A program made the translations under genes and the position numbers. This document shows, piece by piece, positions 1 through 7,410 of a stretch of DNA of 17,568 nt. The notes below the pieces were generated by a model. That model searched no databases. It saw only the letters and a list, made by a program, of their open reading frames with translations, and was not told where the DNA came from. Position 1 is the stretch's first letter. Each line of letters begins with the position of its first letter. The DNA lies in NCBI GenBank assembly GCA_030829675.1, contig JAURAE010000017.1, positions 1-17,568 of the forward strand. Reading direction: 5' to 3'. Source of the DNA: Schleiferiaceae bacterium. Its GTDB lineage: Bacteria > Bacteroidota > Bacteroidia > Flavobacteriales > Schleiferiaceae.

Positions 1-206
1 GAGGTGAAGTAGGGCAGCAGGTCGGCAGGTCGGCCGAGGTTGAAGCCGTGCAGAACGTCGATGTTGTCCGGCAAGGGTGTGCCGGAGGTGGTGATGCTCA
101 CATTGTGGCCTTGGCGGCGCAGTGCTGCTGCACTTTGCTCCACCTGCACTGTATCTCCGCCGGGTTGGCTATACAGGGTTTTTCGTGCCACAAAGGCAAT
201 GTGCAT
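1..206 (-). CDS. Glycosyltransferase, N-terminal part (partial, runs off the window)
   Basis: An open frame reads from an ATG at 206 down to the window edge, giving about 68 residues that begin MHIAFVARKTLYSQPGGDTV. A short beta strand, then a Gly-Gly-Asp loop, a long helix (VQVEQSAAALRRQGHNV), and a 'DVLHGFNL' strand match the N-terminal Rossmann half of GT-B glycosyltransferases of the GT4/GT1 type, where the GGD loop lies near the acceptor or nucleotide-sugar site. The start overlaps the stop of the upstream HMA gene as TAATG, so it is probably translationally coupled and cotranscribed with copA. The link to copper export is not obvious; it may simply be the last gene of a run-on operon. 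The donor-binding C-terminal half is outside the window, so the substrate cannot be stated. Confidence 0.7.
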   Translation of the reverse strand, partial: MHIAFVARKTLYSQPGGDTVQVEQSAAALRRQGHNVSITTSGTPLPDNIDVLHGFNLGRPADLLPYFT

Positions 207-397
207 TAGTCGGCGATCATGTTGTGCTTCTCGAGTACGTCGAGGACATCGTCCACATCGGCATCGTCAGAGAAGGTCAATGGTTTATTGGGCAAAGAAG
301 TATCCACGGACCAATTTCCTTCTCCAAGAAGTTCGTTCAGGTCAGTATTCACTTTGGCGATACATCCGCCACAATTGATTTTTGAATTTACGGTCAT
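206..397 (-). CDS. Small heavy-metal-associated (HMA) domain protein, CopZ-like
   Basis: This 63-residue protein has a single CxxC metal site, CGGC at residues 9-12, followed by a helix (IAKVNTDLNELLG), a 'WSVD' strand and a C-terminal helix ending in EKHN. This is the order expected for a ferredoxin-like HMA domain, slightly shortened at the N-terminus. Such proteins carry Cu(I) in the cytosol and pass it to the N-terminal domain of CopA. It starts inside the copA stop codon (ATGA overlap, 394-397), so it is almost certainly made with copA. Its middle is acidic (SDDADVDDVLDVLE), and the usual Met before the first Cys is replaced (INCGGC). Copper as the metal is inferred from the neighbour; zinc or another soft metal cannot be excluded. 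Confidence 0.8.
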   Translation of the reverse strand: MTVNSKINCGGCIAKVNTDLNELLGEGNWSVDTSLPNKPLTFSDDADVDDVLDVLEKHNMIAD

Positions 398-2547
398 TTT
401 GATAGGGATTTGTTGTGCATGCGTAGCGAATTGGCCACTACGCCTAAACTACTAAAACTCATGGCAATACTTGCCATCATTGGGGTTAATTCTAACCCGT
501 AAGCGACCGAGAAGGCGCCGGCGGCAATAGGAATGGCAATGATGTTGTAGCCGAACGCCCACCAGAGATTGCCTTTGATGGTTTGCATAGTGAGTCGGCT
601 GAGGACGAAGAATTGGGGTATTTGTGGCAGGCCTTCGCGGGTCAACACGATATCTGCGCTCTCCTGTGCTACGGCGGTGCCGTGGGCCATAGACATGCCT
701 ATATCTGCTGCATTTAGGGCGATGGCGTCGTTGATGCCGTCCCCGAGCATCAGTGTGCGGCCGCGCTTTTGGTATTCTTGCACGAGGGCGAGTTTGTCCT
801 GTGGCAAGAGGCCGCCGTGATGGAATTTGAGGCCGAGGGCCGCGGCGCATTGGGCGACAGCTGCCGGTGTGTCGCCCGAGGCAACGATAGGCACAATGCC
901 GAGGTCGTGGAGGCGTTGGATGAGGGCGGGCGCGTCCGGGTGAAGGGCATCCTCGAAACTCACCGTGGCCAGTAGCCCTTCGTCGGTGAAGAAGAGGCTG
1001 TGAGTTTGTGTGAGGGTCGGGGGTTCGGTGTTACAGATTTCGCGGAAGAAATTGGCCGAGCCGAGGTAGTAGGTGAGGCCGTCAATCTTTCCTTGAATGC
1101 CTTTCCCTGGAAGCGCTTTGAAACGCTTGATGGTGGGAAGAGCGGAGGAATGGTTGGCGGCGAGGTGTGCTGCGAGCGCATGGTTCAAGGGATGTGTGCC
1201 CTTTGAATTCAGCGCGGTCAAGGCCTGAAGTTGGAGGTCTGAATGTTCTTGGGGCCAATTCAGTTCTAAGACCGTCGGTGCCCCCAGTGTCAATGTGCCC
1301 GTTTTATCCAGCAGCGCAAATTTCAAATCTTGGGCCGTTTGTAGGGCCGCCGCATTTTTAATCAATAAACCGTTTTTACTGCCCATTCCTGTGGCGGCAA
1401 CCATGGCCAACGGAGTGGCGAGTCCCAAGGCACACGGGCAAGCAATGACCAGCACATCGATGGCGTAGATCAAGGCCTTTGGGCTGTCCATGTAAAAGTG
1501 CCAAAACACGCCGGTCGCCAAGCTCAGGGCTAAGATGGTAGGCACAAAGATTTTAGATATTCGGTCGGTCAATGCTTCTATGGGGGCGGCCGTCCCCTGA
1601 GCCTCGACTACGGCATCGATAATATTTCCGAGTGCGCTGGTGCGGCCTGTGTGGGTCACTTGGACCAGTAACCCTCCGGAACCGTTGAGGGTGCCGGCCC
1701 AAACTTTAGCGCCTTGTTTTTTATCTACGGGCAGGGGTTCGCCAGTGAAGGTGCTTTCGTCGATGGTGGAAATTCCTTCGATAACTATACCGTCCACCGG
1801 CACGCGCTCGGCGGGTTGGATGCGAATGAATTGGTCTAATTCCAATACCTCCACCGGTACCCGTTCTTCCTTTCCATCTTCCACGCGCAATGCCTGCTGT
1901 GGCTGAAGGGCAATAAGCTCCGCCAAGGCTTTACTGTTGGATGCCTTGCCGCGGTCTTCGAGGTACTTGCCGATGAGGATGAAATAGATGATGAGTCCCG
2001 CACTTTCAAAATAAATCTGTTGGTGCTGGTGGTTGATCCAGCCTACGATAGAGAAGGTGAATGCGACCAAAGAGCCGAGGGACACAAGGGTGTCCATGTT
2101 TGTGGCGAGGTTGAGGGCGAGTTGAAAAGCCTTTTTGTGAATGTGACGACCAAAGTATGCGGTGAGGGTGAGGGCAAGAAAGAATTGGACCCCCATCACC
2201 CTTGGTGCCATCAGATGCATCATGCCGATGACCAACAGCGGAAGGGCAAGGGTGGTGGCGAGGATTAATTCATTGCGCTTGCGTAATAAGGCGGCATGCT
2301 GGCTTGCAATGCGTTCTTGCGGCGTGCGGTATTCCGTGGTAAGACCATAGCCAGCTTTGGCCAAATTTTCTTTAAGGCTATGCAAGTCGAATTCGGCGGT
2401 GTCTATGGTCGCTTTGAAGGCGCCGCTCGCGTAGCGGACTTGGACCTCAGAAACGCCGGGCATCCCTTCTGCAATGGTGTGTGCGCTGTGTGCACAACCT
2501 GCGCAGGTCATTCCGCTTAAGGCCCAATTTACTCGCTCTTTTGCCAT
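394..2547 (-). CDS. copA: Copper-exporting P1B-type ATPase CopA
   Basis: This 717-residue inner-membrane pump would expel Cu(I) using ATP. In order it shows one N-terminal HMA domain (GMTCAGC, Cys15 and Cys18), paired membrane helices from about residue 92, the actuator-domain TGE at 268-270, the intramembrane CPC at 370-372, the phosphorylated Asp in DKTGT at 414, the His452-Pro of the nucleotide domain, and GDGIND at 602-607. The last two helices carry YN (667-668) and a Met plus SS pattern (691-700), the signature of the Cu(I) subgroup P1B-1. The ATG at 2547 is preferred over one at 2604, because the extension has no family likeness and would begin upstream of the promoter box at 2552-2559. 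Length is normal for a one-HMA CopA. It heads an operon with the HMA protein and a glycosyltransferase. Confidence 0.95.
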   Translation of the reverse strand: MAKERVNWALSGMTCAGCAHSAHTIAEGMPGVSEVQVRYASGAFKATIDTAEFDLHSLKENLAKAGYGLTTEYRTPQERIASQHAALLRKRNELILATTLALPLLVIGMMHLMAPRVMGVQFFLALTLTAYFGRHIHKKAFQLALNLATNMDTLVSLGSLVAFTFSIVGWINHQHQQIYFESAGLIIYFILIGKYLEDRGKASNSKALAELIALQPQQALRVEDGKEERVPVEVLELDQFIRIQPAERVPVDGIVIEGISTIDESTFTGEPLPVDKKQGAKVWAGTLNGSGGLLVQVTHTGRTSALGNIIDAVVEAQGTAAPIEALTDRISKIFVPTILALSLATGVFWHFYMDSPKALIYAIDVLVIACPCALGLATPLAMVAATGMGSKNGLLIKNAAALQTAQDLKFALLDKTGTLTLGAPTVLELNWPQEHSDLQLQALTALNSKGTHPLNHALAAHLAANHSSALPTIKRFKALPGKGIQGKIDGLTYYLGSANFFREICNTEPPTLTQTHSLFFTDEGLLATVSFEDALHPDAPALIQRLHDLGIVPIVASGDTPAAVAQCAAALGLKFHHGGLLPQDKLALVQEYQKRGRTLMLGDGINDAIALNAADIGMSMAHGTAVAQESADIVLTREGLPQIPQFFVLSRLTMQTIKGNLWWAFGYNIIAIPIAAGAFSVAYGLELTPMMASIAMSFSSLGVVANSLRMHNKSLSK

Positions 2548-2551
2548 ACCC

Positions 2552-2559
2552 CAAAGGTA
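2552..2559 (-). promoter_or_regulatory. Promoter -7 box (TACCTTTG) for the copA operon
   Basis: Read on the minus strand, TACCTTTG matches the Bacteroidota -7 consensus TAnnTTTG exactly. It ends only four bases before the copA ATG at 2547, so transcription would start at or within a few bases of the start codon and the mRNA would be leaderless or nearly so. No clear TTG -33 element is seen at the usual distance, which would fit an activator-dependent, metal-induced promoter, but that is inference. Confidence 0.6.
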
Positions 2560-2580
2560 GGTATTGCGCGCGCTACACGT

Positions 2581-2588
2581 TATCTTTG
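2581..2588 (+). promoter_or_regulatory. Promoter -7 box (TATCTTTG) for the M3 peptidase
   Basis: TATCTTTG on the plus strand matches TAnnTTTG and lies 23 bases before the peptidase ATG at 2612, predicting a leader of about 20 bases. A TTG at 2564-2566 is nearer (14 bases) than the usual 19-21, so the -33 element is uncertain. The box is 21 bases from the opposing copA box, so the two RNA polymerase footprints would overlap. Confidence 0.6.
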
Positions 2589-2611
2589 AAAGAGAAATTA
2601 GCACTGCCCTT

Positions 2612-4636
2612 ATGAACCCACTGATTGATTTCCCTCAGACTGCATACGGCAGTTTGGACTTCGCCGCCATAACCCCAGCACATTTTATGCCTGCCCTCGA
2701 TCATTGGATCGCGGTGGCTGAGCAGCGTCAAGAAGCCATTGTGGCAAATCCGGACACGCCTACATTCGCCAATACGATAGAGGCACTGGAGTTTTCGACG
2801 AACGAGTTGAATATGATCAGCAGCTGCTTTTTCAATTTGAACAGTGCGGAAACCAATAGCGAGATTCAAGAAATCGCGCGCAGCTTTTCGCCCAAGCTTA
2901 CTGCGTTTAGTAGCCAGACCTTATTGAACGAGCCGTTGTTTTTACGCATTAAGGCGGTAGTGGATCAAGCTGAAGCAGGGTTGACCGCGGAGCAGGAACG
3001 ACTGCTACAGGAGACCTATGAAGGCTATGTGCGCAACGGGGCCTTGTTGCAAGGTGCGGACCGGGACAGATTAAAGGAGCTGAACGAGCGTTTGAGCACC
3101 TTGAGTTTGACTTTTGGGGAGCATGTATTGGCGGAGACACAAGCGTTTGAATACCAAACAGAGGATGTGGCGGTACTGGCAGGATTGCCGGAAGATGTGG
3201 TGGATGCTGCGGCAGAATTGGCCACTTCAAAAGATAAAACAGGCTACCTCCTTGGCTTGGATATGCCTACCTATATCAGCGTAATGAAATATGCGGAGAA
3301 TGCAGCGTTGCGCAAGCATTTCTACACGGCCTATGCGTCACGCGGAGCTCAGGCAAACGAACACAATAATGAAGAGGTGATTCGCGAGATTGTCAACCTG
3401 CGATTAGAACGTGCCAACTTATTGGGCTTCGAATCTCATGCGGCGTTGACCTTGAGCAAGCGTATGGCGAAAACGCCCGAGACGGTTTTTGAGTTTCTCG
3501 ACCACCTGAAGTTAGTGGCGACCCCTGCAGCTCAGAAAGATTTGGCCGAGGTCAGTGATTTTGCGGCAAGTGAGGGCGCCGAAATGCCTTTACAAGCGTG
3601 GGACTTCAGCTACTGGGCAGAGAAATTGAAGAAGGCGACACTGAGCTTAGACGACCAAGCGTTGAAGCCTTACTTCCGACTGGAAAATGTACTGGACGGC
3701 GCGTTTGCAGTGGCGGGTAAGCTCTTTGGTTTAACGTTCAAGCCGACGGATGCGGTGAGTGTTTACCACGAAGATGTGGATGCCTACGAGGTCTTTGATC
3801 GCGAGGGTACATTCCTGAGTCTGTTCTATGCAGATTTCTTCCCAAGGGATGGAAAGCGTGCGGGTGCTTGGATGACTAGCTACCGCAGCATGTATGCGGT
3901 AGGGGGTACGGAGGTACGACCGCACATTAGCATCGTCTGTAACTTCACAAAACCTACGGCGACTAAGCCGTCGCTGTTGACCTTTAATGAGGTGACTACC
4001 TTGTTCCATGAATTTGGTCATGCCCTGCACGGGATGATGGCCAAGGGTACCTATCCTTCATTGACGGGGACGTCGGTGTATTGGGATTTTGTGGAATTGC
4101 CTTCTCAGATCATGGAGAATTGGTGCTACCAGCCTGAGGCATTGGCCTTGTTTGCCAAGCATTATGAAACCGGTGAAATTCTGCCTCAATCCTTCATAGA
4201 TAAGATCAAGGAAAGCCAAACTTTCTTAGAGGGCTATATGACACTCCGCCAACTCAACTTCGGGTACTTAGACCTGAGCTGGCACGCCCGCACCGAACCC
4301 TTCACAGCATCGGTGGCCGAGCACGAAGCAGTGGCCTTGAAGGAGACCTCACTGTTCGAATCGTTAGAAGGCACCTTATCAAGCACGGCCTTCAGTCATA
4401 TATTCCAAGGTGGATACAGCGCAGGATACTACAGCTATAAATGGGCTGAGGTGTTGGATGCTGATGCTTTTGAGCGTTTCGAAGAAGAAGGGATTTTCAA
4501 TGAAACCGTAGCCACAGATTTCGCGGTAGTACTAAGCAGCGGCGGTACCGTAGCGCCGGATGAGTTGTACAAGAAGTTCCGAGGGCGTGAGCCTAAGGTT
4601 GATGCGCTACTGAAGCGCGCGGGAATGGCGGCTTAA
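2612..4636 (+). CDS. M3-family zinc metallopeptidase (oligopeptidase / peptidyl-dipeptidase)
   Basis: This 674-residue protein has the thimet-oligopeptidase fold signs: a long helical N-terminal part, then the zinc site HEFGH at residues 466-470 (His466, His470, catalytic Glu467) with the third ligand Glu495 in 'DFVELPSQ', and the C-terminal Gly/Tyr-rich loop GGYSAGYYSYKWAEV at about 600-614 that binds substrate. M3 enzymes of this size degrade short peptides left by larger proteases, or cut dipeptides from C-termini (Dcp). There is no signal peptide, so it is probably cytosolic. The sequence does not separate Dcp from oligopeptidase A (PrlC), so I give no symbol. The ATG at 2612 is chosen because residues from MNPLIDFP resemble M3 N-termini and because an ATG at 2564 lies upstream of the promoter box. 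It is transcribed alone, divergently from copA, and its stop overlaps the stop of the convergent MATE gene. Confidence 0.93.
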   Translation: MNPLIDFPQTAYGSLDFAAITPAHFMPALDHWIAVAEQRQEAIVANPDTPTFANTIEALEFSTNELNMISSCFFNLNSAETNSEIQEIARSFSPKLTAFSSQTLLNEPLFLRIKAVVDQAEAGLTAEQERLLQETYEGYVRNGALLQGADRDRLKELNERLSTLSLTFGEHVLAETQAFEYQTEDVAVLAGLPEDVVDAAAELATSKDKTGYLLGLDMPTYISVMKYAENAALRKHFYTAYASRGAQANEHNNEEVIREIVNLRLERANLLGFESHAALTLSKRMAKTPETVFEFLDHLKLVATPAAQKDLAEVSDFAASEGAEMPLQAWDFSYWAEKLKKATLSLDDQALKPYFRLENVLDGAFAVAGKLFGLTFKPTDAVSVYHEDVDAYEVFDREGTFLSLFYADFFPRDGKRAGAWMTSYRSMYAVGGTEVRPHISIVCNFTKPTATKPSLLTFNEVTTLFHEFGHALHGMMAKGTYPSLTGTSVYWDFVELPSQIMENWCYQPEALALFAKHYETGEILPQSFIDKIKESQTFLEGYMTLRQLNFGYLDLSWHARTEPFTASVAEHEAVALKETSLFESLEGTLSSTAFSHIFQGGYSAGYYSYKWAEVLDADAFERFEEEGIFNETVATDFAVVLSSGGTVAPDELYKKFRGREPKVDALLKRAGMAA

Positions 4637-5979
4637 TCAATGCGGCGCACCTTGTGCTGGAATCGCCAGTACAAGGCTATGGAAGCCAGGACTAATCCTA
4701 TGGTCAGCCCAATCCAAACCCCTAGGGGCCCCATTTTTTCGGTGATGCCGAGGTAATAACACATCGGTACGGCAATGACCCAATAGGCCACAAAAGCGAT
4801 AATGGTAGGGATATTTACGTCTTGCACTCCACGCAATGCGCCAAGAGTGGTGGCCTGCAGCCCATCGGGCAATTGGAAGATCCCGGCGGCAATCATGAGT
4901 ACGGCGGTATATTGTAACACCTCAGGATCTGAGCTGTAGAATTCAGGTAGGAAATTTCGAAGACCGATCAATAATATCATGGTCAACACCATCATGGCTA
5001 GGGTAAGGTGGAACAGACTTTGTCCGGCCAGTCGAAGCATGGGGATATCTCGCTTCCCGAGCTGGTTCCCAACGCGAATGGTCGCTGCAGCACCCAGGCC
5101 ACTGACCATCATGTAACTGACTGAGGCAATGTTCAAGGCAATTTGGTGCGCGGCTTGCTGCACGGGACCAATCATTCCCACAATCACACCGCTCATGGCG
5201 AAGGCGCCGGCTTCAAAAACCAATTGCAATCCACTCGGCACCCCAATAGCAAGAATATCGCGAATGCTACGCCAAGTAATTTCTGTACTTCTCCAATGTG
5301 ACCAATACGCGGCGAACTTCTTATGCTTGCGAATGTAAATAGCCATACCTGCGACCATCAAGAAACGCGTACCAAGGGTAGATACTGCCGCACCCGCTAA
5401 TCCCAATTCCGGGAACGGTCCCCAGCCGGTAATAAGGGGGTAGTTCAAAAGGATGTTTAATAAGTTCGCCACGAGGCTCACACGCATGCCTGCCTTGGTA
5501 TCGCTCAAACCTTCCGCAAATTGCTTGAAGGCAAAGAAGGCCATCATGGGAACAATGGAGAATCCTACGATATGTAGGTAGGGCATGGCTTCAGTAACTA
5601 CGCGCTCATCTTGTCCGAGAAGATGGGCGAATTGGGCAAAAATGGCCAAGACCCCATAGACCAATAATCCAAGAACGGAGTTGAGTACAAGCCCGTTTTT
5701 GAAATACTTCACTGCCTCAGCAGGATCGTCTTTTCCGTCCGCACCTGCAATCAAGGGGGTCAACCCAAAGGCCACGCCAATGGCGAAAACCATGGGGATT
5801 ATTAAGATGGAGACGGCCAAGGAGATGGCCGCAAGTGGAATAGTTCCGAGGAATTTGCCGACCATAATGGAGTCAGCAACGGATACGAGAATTTGACCTA
5901 ATTGGCCCACCATCACAGGATAGGCTAATTTCAAACTCACCCCATATTGGGTGCGGTATGTCGTCCAGCTATAGGCCAC
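4633..5979 (-). CDS. MATE-family multidrug efflux transporter
   Basis: A 448-residue, strongly hydrophobic protein with about twelve predicted membrane helices in two homologous halves. The N-terminal 'AYPVMVGQLGQILVSVADSIMVGK' region (helix 1 and the D/S-containing turn after it) is typical of MATE (NorM/DinF type) antiporters, which export cationic drugs or metabolites in exchange for Na+ or H+. The second half begins near residue 240 with 'IGVPSGLQLVFEAGAFAMSGVIVG', the matching motif. Length is normal for the family. It lies 6 bases downstream of the 75-residue protein gene and probably shares its promoter at 6233-6240. Its TAA overlaps the TAA of the convergent peptidase gene (4633-4636), leaving no room for a terminator between them. 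The substrate cannot be inferred. Confidence 0.93.
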   Translation of the reverse strand: MAYSWTTYRTQYGVSLKLAYPVMVGQLGQILVSVADSIMVGKFLGTIPLAAISLAVSILIIPMVFAIGVAFGLTPLIAGADGKDDPAEAVKYFKNGLVLNSVLGLLVYGVLAIFAQFAHLLGQDERVVTEAMPYLHIVGFSIVPMMAFFAFKQFAEGLSDTKAGMRVSLVANLLNILLNYPLITGWGPFPELGLAGAAVSTLGTRFLMVAGMAIYIRKHKKFAAYWSHWRSTEITWRSIRDILAIGVPSGLQLVFEAGAFAMSGVIVGMIGPVQQAAHQIALNIASVSYMMVSGLGAAATIRVGNQLGKRDIPMLRLAGQSLFHLTLAMMVLTMILLIGLRNFLPEFYSSDPEVLQYTAVLMIAAGIFQLPDGLQATTLGALRGVQDVNIPTIIAFVAYWVIAVPMCYYLGITEKMGPLGVWIGLTIGLVLASIALYWRFQHKVRRID

Positions 5980-5985
5980 TATGGC

Positions 5986-6213
5986 TTAAAGGTTGTAGCG
6001 CTCGACTTCTCTTGAATAGAAATCTTCGGCTTCCGCGATGAGCCCTTCTAGAATTTTAGTTAGGTCGCCTTCGCTTTCATCACCTATGTCGTCCAACCAT
6101 TTGACTTCATCGTTTTCCAAATTCAAGACAAATGCGGGAAACTCGGTGTGAACGATGAATACTGCATCAGGGAGGTCCGTGTTATCTGCAACCAAAAATT
6201 TAGGGAAATCCAT
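5986..6213 (-). CDS. Small acidic protein of unknown function
   Basis: This 75-residue protein has no signal peptide or membrane segment. It starts MDFPKFLVADNTDLPDAVFI, contains a short beta-rich N-terminal half ('AVFIVHTEFPAFVLNLE') and an acidic helical C-terminal half rich in Glu and Asp ('DESEGDLTKILEGLIAEAEDFYSREVERY'). I recall similar short proteins in other Flavobacteriia but know no function. The reading frame is credible because it has its own upstream promoter box (6233-6240), sits 6 bases ahead of the MATE gene, and keeps a coherent pattern of hydrophobic and charged residues. Cotranscription with the transporter is likely, though a functional link is only a possibility. Confidence 0.75.
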   Translation of the reverse strand: MDFPKFLVADNTDLPDAVFIVHTEFPAFVLNLENDEVKWLDDIGDESEGDLTKILEGLIAEAEDFYSREVERYNL

Positions 6214-6232
6214 AAGTGAAAGATTTAGAGCA

Positions 6233-6240
6233 CAAAAGTA
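6233..6240 (-). promoter_or_regulatory. Promoter -7 box (TACTTTTG) for the small protein-MATE operon
   Basis: TACTTTTG on the minus strand matches TAnnTTTG and lies 19 bases before the ATG at 6213. It falls in the 30-base gap after the response-regulator stop codon, so any -33 element would lie inside that gene. No good TTG is seen there. It suggests the small protein and MATE gene are transcribed separately from the operon upstream. Confidence 0.55.
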
Positions 6241-6243
6241 CGC

Positions 6244-7407
6244 TTATTTATGCGCGAACTTCAGCACATCTTCTCGGGAAATTTCGGCGCCTCCCAAGAT
6301 GTGTAAACGCTCCATTACATTGCGGAACTCTCGTATGTTTCCTGTCCAGTCGTAATCTTGCAAGGCCGCGATAGCACCTGAGGCAATGGATTTTTGTGCC
6401 GACCCGTATTCACCGGCCACATTCTTCAAGAAGTGCTCCGCCAACGCGGGGATATCGTCCTTACGGTCGTTCAATCCGGGTACTTCAATGACAATAACGC
6501 TCAAGCGGTGGTAGAGATCCTCGCGGAATTTCCCCTCCGCAATTTCCTTGCGCAAGTCTTTATTGGTCGCTGCCAATACACGTACATCCACGTTTATGCT
6601 GCGATCGCCACCCACCGGAGTGATTTTATGCTCTTGCAAGGCTCTAAGCACCTTGGCCTGTGCGCTCAAGCTCATATCACCAATCTCATCGAGGAAGAGG
6701 GTTCCTCCATGGGCTAATTCAAATTTTCCCTTGCGGTCCTTCTGTGCCCCGGTAAAAGCCCCTTTCTTGTGACCAAAAAGTTCACTTTCAATGAGCTCAG
6801 AGGGAATGGCTGCACAGTTGACTTCAATTAACGGCTGACCACTACGCTCACTCTTTTCATGAATATGATGAGCGACCAATTCTTTTCCACTTCCGTTGGG
6901 CCCCGTAATCAACACACGCGCCTCCGAGGGCGCCACCTTTTCAATGAGCGATCTCAACTCCTCCATGCTGGCACTCTCACCAACCATGGTGTACTTTTTG
7001 CTCACCTTCTTCTTCAAGGTCTTCACCTCTTGCACCAAGCTTTTCTTATCTAATGCATTGCGGACAGTGCTCAGTAATCGGTTCAAATCCGGAGGTTTTT
7101 GCAAATAATCAAAGGCACCCTTTTTCAAACAATCAACAGCTGTGTTAATGTCCCCATGACCGCTTATCATAATCACGGGCACTTCAGGGTTTACTGCCAT
7201 CATACGGTCCAAAACCTCAGTGCCGTCCATGTGAGGCATCTTGATATCACAAAAAACCAAATCCCAAGCCCCATCACCGAAGGCTTCTACACCGGCTTTG
7301 CCGTCGGCAGCCTCGTGTACCTCGTGCGCCGAATCTTCTTCGAGTAAGATTTTCTTCAATACACGGCGGATACCGTCTTCATCTTCAATGAGCAAAATGC
7401 GACTCAT
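6244..7407 (-). CDS. NtrC-type sigma-54 response regulator lacking a DNA-binding domain
   Basis: 387 residues. Residues 1-120 form a receiver domain with the acidic pair Glu8/Asp9, phosphoacceptor Asp54, switch Ser82 and Lys104. Residues about 140-375 form a sigma-54-activating AAA+ ATPase: Walker A GPNGSGKE (169-176), the sigma-54-contacting GAFTGA loop (216-221), Walker B TLFLDE (236-241), an arginine-finger region FREDLYHRL (294-302) and sensor II GNIRE (356-360). The protein ends 27 residues later, leaving no space for the usual Fis-type helix-turn-helix. It should therefore activate sigma-54 RNA polymerase from solution or through a partner. No histidine kinase gene is in the window. It is the last gene of the natA-natB-mscS run, 3 bases after mscS, so its cognate signal may concern the envelope; that is inference. 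Confidence 0.93.
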   Translation of the reverse strand: MSRILLIEDEDGIRRVLKKILLEEDSAHEVHEAADGKAGVEAFGDGAWDLVFCDIKMPHMDGTEVLDRMMAVNPEVPVIMISGHGDINTAVDCLKKGAFDYLQKPPDLNRLLSTVRNALDKKSLVQEVKTLKKKVSKKYTMVGESASMEELRSLIEKVAPSEARVLITGPNGSGKELVAHHIHEKSERSGQPLIEVNCAAIPSELIESELFGHKKGAFTGAQKDRKGKFELAHGGTLFLDEIGDMSLSAQAKVLRALQEHKITPVGGDRSINVDVRVLAATNKDLRKEIAEGKFREDLYHRLSVIVIEVPGLNDRKDDIPALAEHFLKNVAGEYGSAQKSIASGAIAALQDYDWTGNIREFRNVMERLHILGGAEISREDVLKFAHK

Positions 7408-7410
7408 GGG

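Noticed and set aside
2548..2604. An upstream ATG at 2604 extending CopA by 19 residues
   Set aside because: The extension has no HMA likeness and starts upstream of the promoter box at 2552-2559; the ATG at 2547 gives a normal CopA N-terminus.
2564..2611. An upstream ATG at 2564 extending the M3 peptidase by 16 residues
   Set aside because: It lies before the -7 box at 2581-2588 and adds sequence unlike M3 N-termini.
4285..4300. TGGCACG-like sequence resembling half of a sigma-54 promoter
   Set aside because: The matching TTGC half is absent at the right spacing and it lies within the peptidase gene; similar TGGCACG copies near 190, 7683 and 9752 fail in the same way.
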